Notes: generated by a model not told the origin, from the letters alone. 31,289 bases of DNA from Gnetum montanum (GCA_015680685.1 MNCI01028255.1:1-31289), one strand, 5' to 3'. Shown: positions 10,604-19,800, counted from the stretch's first letter. Numbers and translations are program-made.

Positions 10604-10608
10604 GCAAG
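10604..10608. repeat. target site duplication, right side of A
   Basis: GCAAG directly follows the 3' LTR and pairs with TCAAG at 2246-2250 with one mismatch. Confidence 0.6.
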
Positions 10609-10895
10609 GAATCACTCTTCATATCATAATTTTGATTTAAATTCTTAATTGTTGTTATTTTCATACTCGAATTTTATAAAAATATTTTGATAAATAATTA
10701 GTTCATTTCTTTAAATATCTATAAAGTAATTATTGATTTGGATTTTTATTTATTCATAATAGCTAGAATTTGAATTTCTAGTGCTCATTTATACTAAGAT
10801 TTAAGTAATTCTTGTTTCTTTACCTTTGAATATTCTTGATCTTCAACCTTGATAGTAGATCCTTATGAATTTTATCTATTTAGATCATTTTTATC
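10604..10895 (+). other. AT-rich leader upstream of D gag
   Basis: No ORF or terminal repeat was identified. The stretch is AT-rich and joins to 2250 once element A is removed. It may be the 5' untranslated leader of element D, but no primer-binding site of the TGGTATCAGAGC type is visible in it. Confidence 0.35.
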
Positions 10896-11277
10896 ATGGA
10901 TCCAAAGAAGAATATAGTTCAAGCTTTAGCCAATGACATGAAAGATATGAAGAATGCTTTTAATTATACTGTGAAAAAAATTTAAAAGATGGAAAAGATG
11001 GACATGTTTCTTCACTAAAAGCATCTAGGTAAGAAAAAAACTCAAGAGCTTCTTCACCAAGGACTTCTTCAAGATATTCATTCATGCATCCTCTTAAAGA
11101 TGATATTTCTTTTGAGAATTAAGACCTTGGAGATTATGAAAAGTAATATGATGAGCCTCTTCATGTTTCAAGTATTGAAAAAAGATCTCAAGGTTGTCAA
11201 CTTTCATGAAAGGGAAGAAAGGATCTTTTTTCAAAGCCTCAAAGAAATCCAAGTGAAGGAATTGAGGTTACCCTTGT
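10896..11277 (+). pseudogene. gag 5' part of element D (split by B)
   Basis: An ATG at 10896 opens a frame MDPKKNIVQALANDMKDMKN. It is followed by a charged, Lys-rich stretch typical of the N-terminus of chromovirus-like Gag, soon broken by stops and frameshifts. The homology ends exactly where the B LTR begins (11278) and the gag resumes after B at 29075. Assignment as the same gene relies on position, orientation and the later Gag, zinc-knuckle, protease and RT order in 29075-30984. There is no similarity to the Athila-like gag of A, B and C. Confidence 0.55.
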
Positions 11278-12168
11278 TGTTGAAGTGTCAAAGTTTGCAT
11301 CAACAGATCCCCATCAATGTGGCCCCATCTACATGTTGTTGCCCTATTGATGGGGTCGTGTTGACATAGCGTTTGCTGCACTTATGAGGTCCCATCAATG
11401 TAGCTCCATAATAAAGTCTATAAATATGTGATTATGCACCATGTTTATGGATGTCTTGTTATAACTGTAGTAGAGCTTTTATAGTTTTTTCATTTAAGAG
11501 TTAGAATATTTTTTTAAGTGCCAGTAGCAAAATTCAAAAAGTGTATAGATCTTTATTCAAGTACTAATGTACTTAAGCACACCAATGTGAATGGCAATAA
11601 AGACAAGGCTTTTAATCAAACCTTGCAGCACTTGGAATAGATTAATGATTTACTTCTGCATTTACTATTTTCATTAATTACATGATTAATTACAATAAGT
11701 AAGACTTTAATTACTTAACTAATTAAGCTAAATATATTAAATCCATAAGTATGACTACTTTGAGCATAACATATAACACTTGGTAATCCCATCAACGCTT
11801 AACACTTAGTAACCCAGTAATGTTATATGCATTCAAGATGCATACAAAAAGTGTGACTGGATGCTTATGTTAGGATAGTTCATTATTAATTAGCAATTAG
11901 ATTAGTTAAATTGATTAATAAATTGAGTTTCAACTCGTTATTAATCATAGGAGAATATATAAAATAATAAAAATTATGTGCCCCAATTACACTTAACCAT
12001 ACAACTAAGCTTCACAAGGGTAGTTGGGAAGACAATGATCATCATGATTAGATTTCACCTCCTAGAACTAGCGTACTTAGAAACTTAAGATCTACGGACT
12101 TCAACCGGATTGCATATGAACACTTGTAATTTGTATGGTTGAGCATAGGGTATACTCGCAACTCATCA
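11278..12168 (+). repeat. 5' LTR of element B
   Basis: This LTR starts TGTTGAAG (the partner reads TGATGAAG) and ends CTCATCA directly before the primer-binding site. TATAAATA lies at 11419-11426 and AATAAA at 11596-11601. Its U3 differs entirely from those of A and C, but from about 11500 onward it shares the R-like core and U5 with them. Pairing with 28166-29074 is clear despite heavy divergence. Confidence 0.88.
11300..11426 (+). promoter_or_regulatory. B 5' LTR promoter
   Basis: U3 carries repeated CATCAATGTGGCCCC and inverted forms (ATGAGGTCCCATCAATGTAG) upstream of TATAAATA (11419-11426). It is the decayed partner of the clearer palindromic U3 in the 3' LTR. Confidence 0.5.
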
Positions 12169-12188
12169 TTGGTGTTGTTGTCAAGGAG
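12169..12188 (+). other. primer-binding site of B
   Basis: TTGGTGTTGTTGTCAAGGAG directly follows the LTR. It is a diverged version of the site in C (15353-15372), with changes largely of the C-to-T and G-to-A kind. Confidence 0.7.
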
Positions 12189-12331
12189 CTTTAGTTTGTT
12201 TTGTATGCTATCTAGGATTTAGTGAAAAATTATTTAACATCATTGGAATGAACCATAAAGTAATATCATACCTCAAAATAACTACAAAAATTATAAGAAA
12301 GCATTCCACATTCCTTGTTTTCTAATACAAG

Positions 12332-14406
12332 ATGTCTTCTTCTCATAGGAGTGATTCTCTATCCAAGTTTGATAAAGTAAATCAACAAGTGCTTCGACAA
12401 TACAAAGTGATATATGCACATTTTGATGAGTATGTACCTAATTTCACCTTCGTCCTATACCAAGATGAACTATTGTTGTGGTGAGACATGGAGGGAAACA
12501 TTGTGTTGTTACCTGATCAATCCATTCCTATGATGCTCCACTAGAATTTTATGTGGTTGAGCATCCAAGGGCTTCATGTTGAATATGTTGTGTAGGATAG
12601 TGACACCAAGGATTAATATCCCATCGATGCACAACATCTGAGGGATTGATAGCTAGAGCAGCGTTATGAATCTATGAAGTGGAAGTGGTCCAATGATTCC
12701 CCATTTCTAATGTATCAAAAATATGGTGAAGAACCATTATCTAGGGGTTTTCTATACCAAGAGACTCCTCTCTTTAACTTCAATGAAGGAGATCAAAACC
12801 ATAACTTGTAGTTCACAATACATAATCCTTGTTCTGGCAAGAACACATCTCATGACAAAGGAGAATCCAAGGAAGGGAGTCATGGCAGGGATGCAAGCAA
12901 GCAGCATGATCATGATCATGACCACAACCATCGAAGAGGAGATGGAAAGCACCATGATGATGCTTGTCCTTCTTCCTCTTCACCTTCGTCATCATCTTCT
13001 TCCTCTTTTAGCTTTGAATGCAACCACAGGACATGCTATCATGATGGAGGTAACCAACAAGATCGAGATGATCGTAGGGACCATCGAGCAAGTCAAGATT
13101 TTGGGTGCAGGCATTCAAGAGAGGCTCATCAACATGAACAAAGGGATAACATAGGACATCATAGGCACCAGGATCATGGCTACAATGAGCCTTTGCTCGG
13201 TACTTGAAGTATGCTGAACATCACAGAGGTAGTGAGAAATCTGACAAAGAACATGAAAGATAGTAAGATTAAGTAATTGGATATGAACAACATTCTCAAG
13301 TTTGAGGGGGAATATAACTCAAATCTATAGAATCATCTTTAGGCTTTTCACGATGCCTATGCCTTGCAAAATATAGAAAATGACTAAGAAAAGCTTAAGT
13401 TGTTTTCCACAATACTTATCAAAGAAGTTGAAAGTTGGTATTGATGCTTGGAGCTAGAATCAATCCATAGATGGAGTATAATGCTCAAACTATTTAATGA
13501 TAAGTATCAAACATACTCCCAAGTTTCCAATCTAAGAAGGTAGATCTAGGGTTAGAAGCAAAGAACACATGAGTCCTTGGATGTTGGCATGGACAGATAT
13601 TATTCCTTATTACACTAATGCCCTAGCCATGGTTACTCTTAGCAGGAACAACTTCACCACATCATAGATGGGATCCAATCAAAAATAACAAAGACTCTTG
13701 GGGTCTATGCCCCAGGGCGATTGTTAGAACTAATAGCCCATTAGATTCAAGGGCTAATTAAGTAGGTAGTAAAGGAATAAGGTGAGTTGAGAAAACACAA
13801 AATTATAGAAGAATACAGCTAACATCCTTCCATTTATAAGAGAAAGGTTTAATTCTATGACAGTGAGAAGGAATCATCACTTGATAAGATGGTGAACTAG
13901 AAAACCTTGTCGATTCAAAAATTTACCTCTAAAAGTTTAGCTAAAGTAGATCAATTATGGGACTCTATGAATAGAAAATTTCAAGTTATCCTGAAAATTA
14001 CTGAAGAGACCAAAGAACAAGGTAGTGATCATGATCACAAGAGGTGAAAGGAAGCTGAATGTGCCAATCAAAGGAGTAAGGGCAAGATTGTTGCCATAGA
14101 GGAAATTATGGATACTGAATTAAATGATGATGGTGGGTGTGACATCCAACAATATGAACATCCTAAGGGATGTTGTCCCATCATGTCACACTTACAAGAG
14201 TTTGGGACATATGCTTTGAATCCACAACTAGCAAAAAGACAAACACCTAGAAGATTACCTTATCCTCAAGGTAATCCTAGGAAATTCCATCAGCAACAAA
14301 AATATTATCCAAGTGAAACTCCACCACAACCATACAAGTAGTATCAATAGTAATAGCAATCATAGTCATGGGCACTGCCACCACCAAGGAAATAATACCC
14401 TTATAG
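12332..14406 (+). pseudogene. gag of B, first part (interrupted by C)
   Basis: The ATG at 12332 gives MSSSHRSDSLSKFDKV, matching the starts in A and C. A linker rich in His and Asp (KQHDHDHDHNHRRGDGKHHD, about 12896-12957) and Ser follows. The Gag core begins near 13279 with LDMNNILKFEGEY and runs through KYQTYSQVSNL (about 13503-13535). A degraded zinc-knuckle-like segment, GGCDIQQYEHPKGCC (about 14133-14178), has lost its second Cys. It ends in a Pro/Gln tail (QGNPRKFHQQQKYYPSETPP) cut by element C. Many stops occur at Gln or Trp positions. The gene resumes at 18885. Confidence 0.82.
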
Positions 14407-14411
14407 ACAAC
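14407..14411. repeat. target site duplication, left side of C
   Basis: ACAAC here is repeated exactly at 18885-18889 and flanks element C. It dates the insertion as later than B. Confidence 0.93.
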
Positions 14412-14421
14412 TGATGAGACG

Positions 14422-14549
14422 TGATTCGCATACGCAATATCATGGTCGTCGTGATATCACATCCCCTGTGATATCGCGTACGCAATATCGTGTCTTCCCC
14501 TGCGATGTCGCGTATGCGATATCGCGGTGCATCGTTATATCTATAAATA
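14422..14549 (+). promoter_or_regulatory. C 5' LTR promoter with CpG-rich palindromes
   Basis: Three imperfect palindromes of about 24 bp close to GCGATATCGCGTACGCGATATC form lie at 14422-14444, 14469-14492 and 14501-14527, followed by TATAAATA at 14542-14549. These are dense in CpG and could bind a dimeric factor or attract methylation. Confidence 0.65.
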
Positions 14550-15165
14550 AGAGGAAGTTCTCCCTTTTTTCCTCATCCTAGGAAAAATAGTAGGGAAACT
14601 CTAGAAAATTGATCACTCTATAGATAGAATATTTTTCCATGTGCCCGCAGTAGGAGTCCTAAAGTGAACAAATCTTTATTCGAGCAACATTGTACCTGAA
14701 CACAAGTTGTGTATGGTAATAAAGACGAGCTTCTTGGATAAACCTTGCAATTCATGGAATAGGATTTTATTTAATGTTGTTTATTTCTTTCTCTTAGTAA
14801 TGTAAAATGAGTACGACTTGATTACGAGCATCTAAGGATGTGTACAGATAGTCAAGGAACGGATGCTCATCGCAACGCGGAATGTGTATGACTTGATTAT
14901 GCACATCTTAGTGTGACTACTTGGTAACCCAGTGGCATATCTAGGATCTGCGCCTGGTAATCCTAATGGTAGTCATGCACCAGGATGTGTACGGATAATC
15001 AAGGAATCGGCTGCTCATCGCACTTAGGCTAGATTAGCTTTCTCAACCCTTTCCTCCTAGTTAAGTGCCTCAGTATGACCACTTCGAGCATGTGCATTAT
15101 GTGTGGGATCCCAGCAACAATTAGCATTTGGTAACCATGGTTGCATCGATTCAGGGTGTGTATGG

Positions 15166-15166
15166 N
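15166..15166. other. assembly gap (single N), missing LTR sequence
   Basis: Flanking sequence jumps from GGTGTGTATGG to CTCATATACC. The 3' LTR has about 120 bp between these points (18580-18699), so the N stands for lost sequence, not one base. Confidence 0.85.
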
Positions 15167-15352
15167 CTCATATACCTCAAACTTACTTAACCATACGTCG
15201 TGAAAACTACAAGTAAGTCTAGGAAGACAATGAATGATTAGCCCCAAGTGTTCCATGGGGCATGTAGGCACTTAATCTGCAGAGTTCAACTAGATCATGC
15301 GTGCTACGCTCGTTTCATATGGTTGAGTGTAGGGGTACCTCGCCACTCATCA

Positions 15353-15372
15353 TTGGCACCGTTGTCGGGGAC
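15353..15372 (+). other. primer-binding site of C
   Basis: TTGGCACCGTTGTCGGGGAC is the best preserved of the three sites in the window and is close to the TGGCGCCGTTGCCGGGGA-type site of Athila-group elements. Confidence 0.82.
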
Positions 15373-15497
15373 TAAGTGTTTGTGTGCTAAATAGAACATA
15401 AAGGATATCACTCACATCGTTGGGAGCCTAAAAGAACCTTCAGGTTAATCAAGATAAAAAATTATATAATGGTAAAATAGCACACCAATAAGACACT

Positions 15498-17437
15498 ATG
15501 TCTTCTTCTTCTTCTCATAAGAGCAACTCACCACCTAAGGATAATATAAAAGACAATTGGCAATCAAAAACACATAACCAAAATCAGCTAAGTCCTAAAC
15601 AATACTGAATAGTCTATACTCATCCCGATGAGTATATTCCGAACTTTACCTTTATCCTCCATCAAGATGAACAGATGCGCTAGAGAGATCTGCAAGGTAA
15701 CATCGTGTTACCTCTGGATTGTGTGGTCTCTAACATGCTCTTCCGTGCTTTGGCATAGATAGGCATGACAGAATTATATGCTAAATACATTGCAGAAGAC
15801 TTTGACATGAGGGATTATTATCCCACAGAAGCACAATGTATGAGGGACACAAGGCAGGAGAGCCAACATACACTATTGAAGGACAAAGAGGTCCTGCACG
15901 TCCTTAGTGAAACTAGAGATGGTGAACCACTTACAACGGGTTCTCTATCAAGAGATGTCCCCCCTCCTAATGATGGTGAGGAGGCTGGGTATCAGAACCT
16001 ACAATCAATGATACATAACACTGGTTCTGATGCCCGTGAACACCAACTATTCACAGAAGGAACAACACATGACAAGGACGGGCACTTAGATCGTCATCAT
16101 GATCAGGGCCGAAGCCATAGAAGAGAAGGTAAGAAACATCATCACGACAATGGTTCTCCTTCTTCTTTCCCTTCTTCACATCACTCACCCTCTCCTTCCA
16201 CATCTGGGTTCAACCATCATGAGCATAATGGAGAGGATAAAAGTAAGAAAAATGAGAGACCTCGATGAGAGAGTCGAGAGAGAGGACAAGGGCATGAACG
16301 AAGGGAAAGTAGGGAACAACGAAGACATCACAGGTGTCATGAAAGAGATGATCATGATGAGCCCCTCCTTGCTACCTAAAGTATGCTTGACATAATGGAG
16401 GCTATAAGAATTTCCACAAGGCATTTAAAAGATAGTCAGATCAAACGCTTAGACATGAACAACATCCCACGATTTGAAGGGGGATACAACGTTGATTTGT
16501 AGCATCATTTACAACCATTCCATGATGCCTGTACCTTGAAAAATATAGAAAATGAGTGGAAAAAACTTAAGTTATTTCCTAGGACACTCACCAAAGAAGC
16601 AGAGAGTTGGTACCGATCCTTAGAACCAGAAACCATCAGGAGGTGGAGTATGATGTTAGAATTGTTCAACAATAAGTATCAAACGTACTCCTAAGTGTCT
16701 AATTTGCGTAAGAAAATCCAAGGCTGGAAGCAAGGTACTTATGAACCCTTGGATGCTGCTATGGCCCACTACTACACATTGTTACATCATTGCCCAGGCC
16801 ATGGATACGCTCAGCAGGATCAACTTCGCCACATTGTGGATGGGCTAAGGCATGAAACTAGAAGAACCCTTGGGACCTATGCCCAAGGGAGACTCTCACA
16901 ACTTAGAGCCCATGAAGTACATAGCTTGTTGGAGCAAGTAGCAAAAGAAGAAGGTGAGCTACGCAAGAGGGAAAGTGTAGAAGAATACAACCGTGATCCC
17001 TCCCTTCAGAAGAAGGGAGTGAAATTTTGTGATGAGGAGGATGAGTCACCACTCAAAGAGTTGGTGAACTGGAAAACCTTGCCGATCCAAAAATTAACAA
17101 CCGAGGTATCAAATAAGATGGATCAATTGTGAGATTCCTTAACTCTAGACTTAAAACTATCTTGAAAATTGTAGAAGAGTCTAAGGCAGAACAAAGTAGT
17201 GACAAAGATAAGACAAAGTGAAGAAATTCAAGCCCTGCACATAACAAGGGTAAGGGGAAAATTCCTATCTCTAATGAGGTTGTGGATTCAGACACAAACG
17301 ATGACGATGGATGTGAGATCTGCCATTATGATCATCCCAAGGTATGTTGTCCAATTATCTCACATCTACAGGATTCTGGGGTGTATGCTCTTAATCCAAG
17401 ACTCAACCAACAGCAAACACCCCAAAGGCACACTTAC
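15498..17437 (+). pseudogene. gag of element C, decayed, 3' end lost
   Basis: The ATG at 15498 gives MSSSSSHKSNSPPKDN. Long open pieces remain at 15765-16268 and 16695-17132. The first holds the linker rich in His, Asp and Ser-Pro. The second is the best-preserved Gag core in the window, with LRKKIQGWKQGTYEPLDAAM, HHCPGHGYAQQDQLRHIVDG and GTYAQGRLSQLRAHEV. The core starts further up at LDMNNIPRFEGGY (about 16453) and ESWYRSLEPETIRRW (about 16600). The zinc-knuckle-like CEICHYDHPKVC lies at about 17312-17347. Stops occur at 15682-15684, at about 16501 and after MDQL near 17132; several replace Trp or Gln codons seen in A or B. After QQQTPQRHTY the sequence jumps to the element's 3' end. Confidence 0.87.
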
Positions 17438-17640
17438 AGATGGACAACGAAAGGCATAATCTTGGCGTTGGTAGCAGTAAGACTTCTTCTCTCCTCTTCT
17501 CTCTTCTCTTTTCTCTCAGCTGCCAAATGAGGCCTAATGTCAATGTAATACGATGTTCACCCTTGTTGTCATGAACACCAATTTTGTCAAGTCCTGTAAT
17601 GATGATCCATTCACATCTCATCCCATTAGTTTCATTCCCC
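17438..17640 (+). other. non-coding 3' segment of C
   Basis: The sequence after the deletion point (GATGGACAACGAAAGGCATAATC) matches A from about 9490. A pyrimidine-rich run ending in CAG (about 17478-17520) precedes CTGCCAAAT, which A also has. No ORF is credible. Confidence 0.6.
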
Positions 17641-17711
17641 TCAATAATCCCATACCTTCCCAATATTTTGTAAGGAACTCGAGGACGAGTTTCCATTCAG
17701 TCATGGGGGTA
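17641..17711 (+). promoter_or_regulatory. sub-terminal block and polypurine tract of C
   Basis: This is the best-preserved copy of the block shared with A and B. It ends TCATGGGGGTA right before the 3' LTR, where the G-run would prime plus-strand synthesis. Confidence 0.82.
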
Positions 17712-17719
17712 TGATGAGA

Positions 17720-17866
17720 CGCGATTCGCATAGGCCGTGATATCGCGTACACGATATCGCAGCCATAGCGATATCGCATCCCCTGTGATATCGTGTACGC
17801 AATATCATGTCTTCCCCTGCGATGTCGCATACACGATATCGTGGTGCACTATCATATCTATAAATA
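17720..17866 (+). promoter_or_regulatory. C 3' LTR promoter with CpG-rich palindromes
   Basis: Palindromic GATATCGCG..ACACGATATCGC units precede TATAAATA (17859-17866). An additional half-unit (GCGATATCGC, about 17768) is present compared with the 5' LTR. Confidence 0.62.
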
Positions 17867-18218
17867 AGAGGTAGCTCTCCCTTGTTTCCTCATCCTAGGA
17901 AAAATAGTAGGGAAACTCTGGCAAATTCATCACTCCAGAGATAGAATATTTTTCCATGTGCCCATGGTAGGAGTCCTAAAGTGAATGGATCTTTATTCAA
18001 GCAACATTGTACCTGAACACAAGTTGTGTATGGTAATAAAGACGAGCTTCTTAGATAAACCTTGTAGTGCATGGAATAAGATTTTATTTAATGTTATTTA
18101 TTGCTTTCTCTTAGTAATGCGGAATGAGTACGATTTGATTACGAGCATCTAAGGATGTGTACGGATAGTCAATGAATGGATGCTCATCGCAACATGGAAT
18201 GAGTATGACTTGATTACG

Positions 18219-18315
18219 CACATCTTAGTGTGACTACTTGGTAACCCAGTGGTGTATCTAGGATCTNCACATCTCAATGTGACTACTTGGTAACCTAGTG
18301 GCATATCTAGGATCT
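18219..18315 (+). repeat. 48-bp repeat pair flanking N at 18267
   Basis: 18219-18266 and 18268-18315 are similar 48-bp segments with about five transition differences, separated by a single N. The 5' LTR has the segment only once, so this is probably an unmerged join between reads of different LTR copies. Confidence 0.8.
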
Positions 18316-18467
18316 ACGCCTGGTAATCCTAATGGTAGTCATGCACCAGGATGTGTACGGATAATCAAGGAATCAGCTGCTCATTGCACTTAGGCTAGAT
18401 TAGCTTTCTCAACCCTTTCCTCCTAGTTAAGTGCCTCAGTACGACCACTTTGAGCACGTGCATTACG

Positions 18468-18561
18468 TGTGGGATCCCAGCAATGATTAGCATTTGGTAA
18501 CCATGGTTGCATCNTTGTGGGATCCCAGCAATGATTAGCATTTGGTAACCATGGTTGCATC
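18468..18561 (+). repeat. 46-bp identical repeat flanking N at 18514
   Basis: 18468-18513 and 18516-18561 are identical, separated by NT. The 5' LTR holds it once. This is the signature of overlapping contig ends that were not merged. Confidence 0.87.
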
Positions 18562-18884
18562 GGTTCAGGGTGTGTATGGTAAGTGGGAACAGATGCTGAT
18601 GCTAGGTAATTTAGACTTAGTTCATTAGTTAAAGTTAGTTAGTCTCTTCAACCCTTCACCTTGATAGCATAGGAGATAAAACATAAAATACTATAAAAAT
18701 CATATACCTCAGACTTACTTAACCATACACCGTGAAAACTACAAGTAAGTCTGGGAAGACAATGAATGATTAGCCCCATGTGTTCCATGGGGCGTGTAGG
18801 CACTTAATCTGCGGAGTTCAACCGGATCGCGCGTGCTACACTTGTTTCGTATGGTTGAGTGTAGGGGTACCTCACCACTCATCA

Positions 18885-18889
18885 ACAAC
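18885..18889. repeat. target site duplication, right side of C
   Basis: ACAAC, identical to 14407-14411; the gag of B continues directly from here. Confidence 0.93.
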
Positions 18890-19250
18890 CAAATCCATAT
18901 GGGTATTACATTTAGCAACCCATGTCTCCACATGACCCTTCTAATCACGTTTCTCCTTTCCAACATCACTACTATTCCCCCAAATAGTATAGAACTCATT
19001 CTCCACATTCTAGGAGGGATACCACATTCCATCCTTATCCTCCTCCTATTCCTACACCTATTCCTCCATCCTCAATGCAATTATCGCTTACTCCATCCAT
19101 GCAAGGTGAACTTCCAGCCTAGTCGTAGCAATGCAATACTACCAAGGTCTTCAATTGACAACTGGTTCATCAACCTAGTGGTTCGAAAACCTCATGCTTG
19201 TAAAAGATCATTTTTTTATCCAACAACCCTACTAATCCCTTACAAACTTA
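18885..19250 (+). pseudogene. gag of B, C-terminal part
   Basis: The Pro/Tyr-rich tail of gag resumes after element C (PNPYGYYI, about 18889-18914), matching PDPYGYYV of element A near 5336-5359. A Ser-Pro-rich linker leads to NNPTNPLQT near 19223-19250, which A has as NNPTNPLQS (about 5571-5597) before its protease. Several stops interrupt it. Confidence 0.75.
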
Positions 19251-19800
19251 GGTAGCTAGTCACCTTGCTCCTACCTCATCCTTTATAAACGATTCCATTT
19301 GGAATCCTTCAAACCAAATGCCATCCAAAATCCATACTCATATGCTCACTCATGCCGTATCTAATTGGATCTGGGATGGCAACCTTCCCAAGAAATTAGC
19401 TAATCCTATAAGTCCTCTTATCTATTTGCAAATTACTAAGAATGAACCATGTAAAGCTCTTCTTGATTTAGGTTCTAGTGTAAAATTTATTTCTCATGAG
19501 ATGTATACTACTTGGAACCTACTACCTCTCAAGAAGAGTAATATCTGATTGAAATTGGCAAACCAGTCCATTACTATTCCACTAGAACTGGTAGAAGACA
19601 TTGTAGCAACTGTCTGTGGATGGTATTATCTTGTCAATTTTCTAGTAATCAAGGTTGAGAACTATAAGGGTGACTTTCTAATGATAATGGGAAGGGCATG
19701 GCTAAGAATTGTTGATGCAAGAATGGGCATCAAAGATCTTTCCCTAGAGATATCTAAGAAAAATACATCTAGAAAGATCAAGAAGAAGTGAGTTCCATGC
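19251..19800 (+). pseudogene. aspartic protease region of B, active site mutated
   Basis: Two open stretches (19318-19548 and 19549-19791) are in the same frame and separated by one TGA. They contain the pre-protease block (MLTHAVSNWIWDGNLPKK), the active-site region ALLDLGSSVKFIS, where the DSG of element A reads DLG, and IIMGRAWLR-like flap sequence (MIMGRAWLRIVDARMG, about 19681-19728). The Ser-to-Leu change next to the catalytic Asp would be expected to disable the enzyme. The remaining body is better preserved than the RT. Confidence 0.83.

Larger units (their letters stand above)
14412..15352 (+). repeat. 5' LTR of element C
   Basis: It starts TGATGAGACG and ends CTCATCA before the primer-binding site. 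U3 holds three palindromic units (14422-14527) and TATAAATA at 14542-14549. AATAAA is at 14718-14723. A U5 hairpin lies at 15241-15261. An N at 15166 replaces about 120 bp that are present in the 3' LTR (18580-18699), so the shorter length is at least partly an assembly artefact. Confidence 0.95.
14412..18884 (+). mobile_element. element C: gag-only Athila-like derivative
   Basis: LTRs at 14412-15352 and 17712-18884 surround a short interior: primer-binding site, gag, then a direct jump near 17437 to the 3' terminal sequence and polypurine tract. All of pol is missing, so it would depend on enzymes from another copy. It sits inside the gag of B with a perfect ACAAC duplication, and the host gag reads on across the site. 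Its 3' LTR contains two N-marked joins and its 5' LTR one. Confidence 0.95.
17712..18884 (+). repeat. 3' LTR of element C
   Basis: It begins TGATGAGACG and ends CTCATCA, followed by the ACAAC duplication. TATAAATA is at 17859-17866 and AATAAA at 18035-18040. It contains two Ns (18267, 18514), each flanked by a repeated 46-48 bp segment, which inflates its length. A U5 hairpin with a perfect 8-bp stem lies at 18773-18793. Confidence 0.95.

Noticed and set aside
14422-14527. Regularly spaced palindromes resembling a CRISPR array
   Set aside because: Only three imperfect units, no spacers of uniform length, and they lie in the U3 of a eukaryotic LTR.
18219-18561. Biological tandem duplications in the C 3' LTR
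   Set aside because: Each pair is separated by N and the partner LTR has one copy, so an assembly join is the simpler reading.
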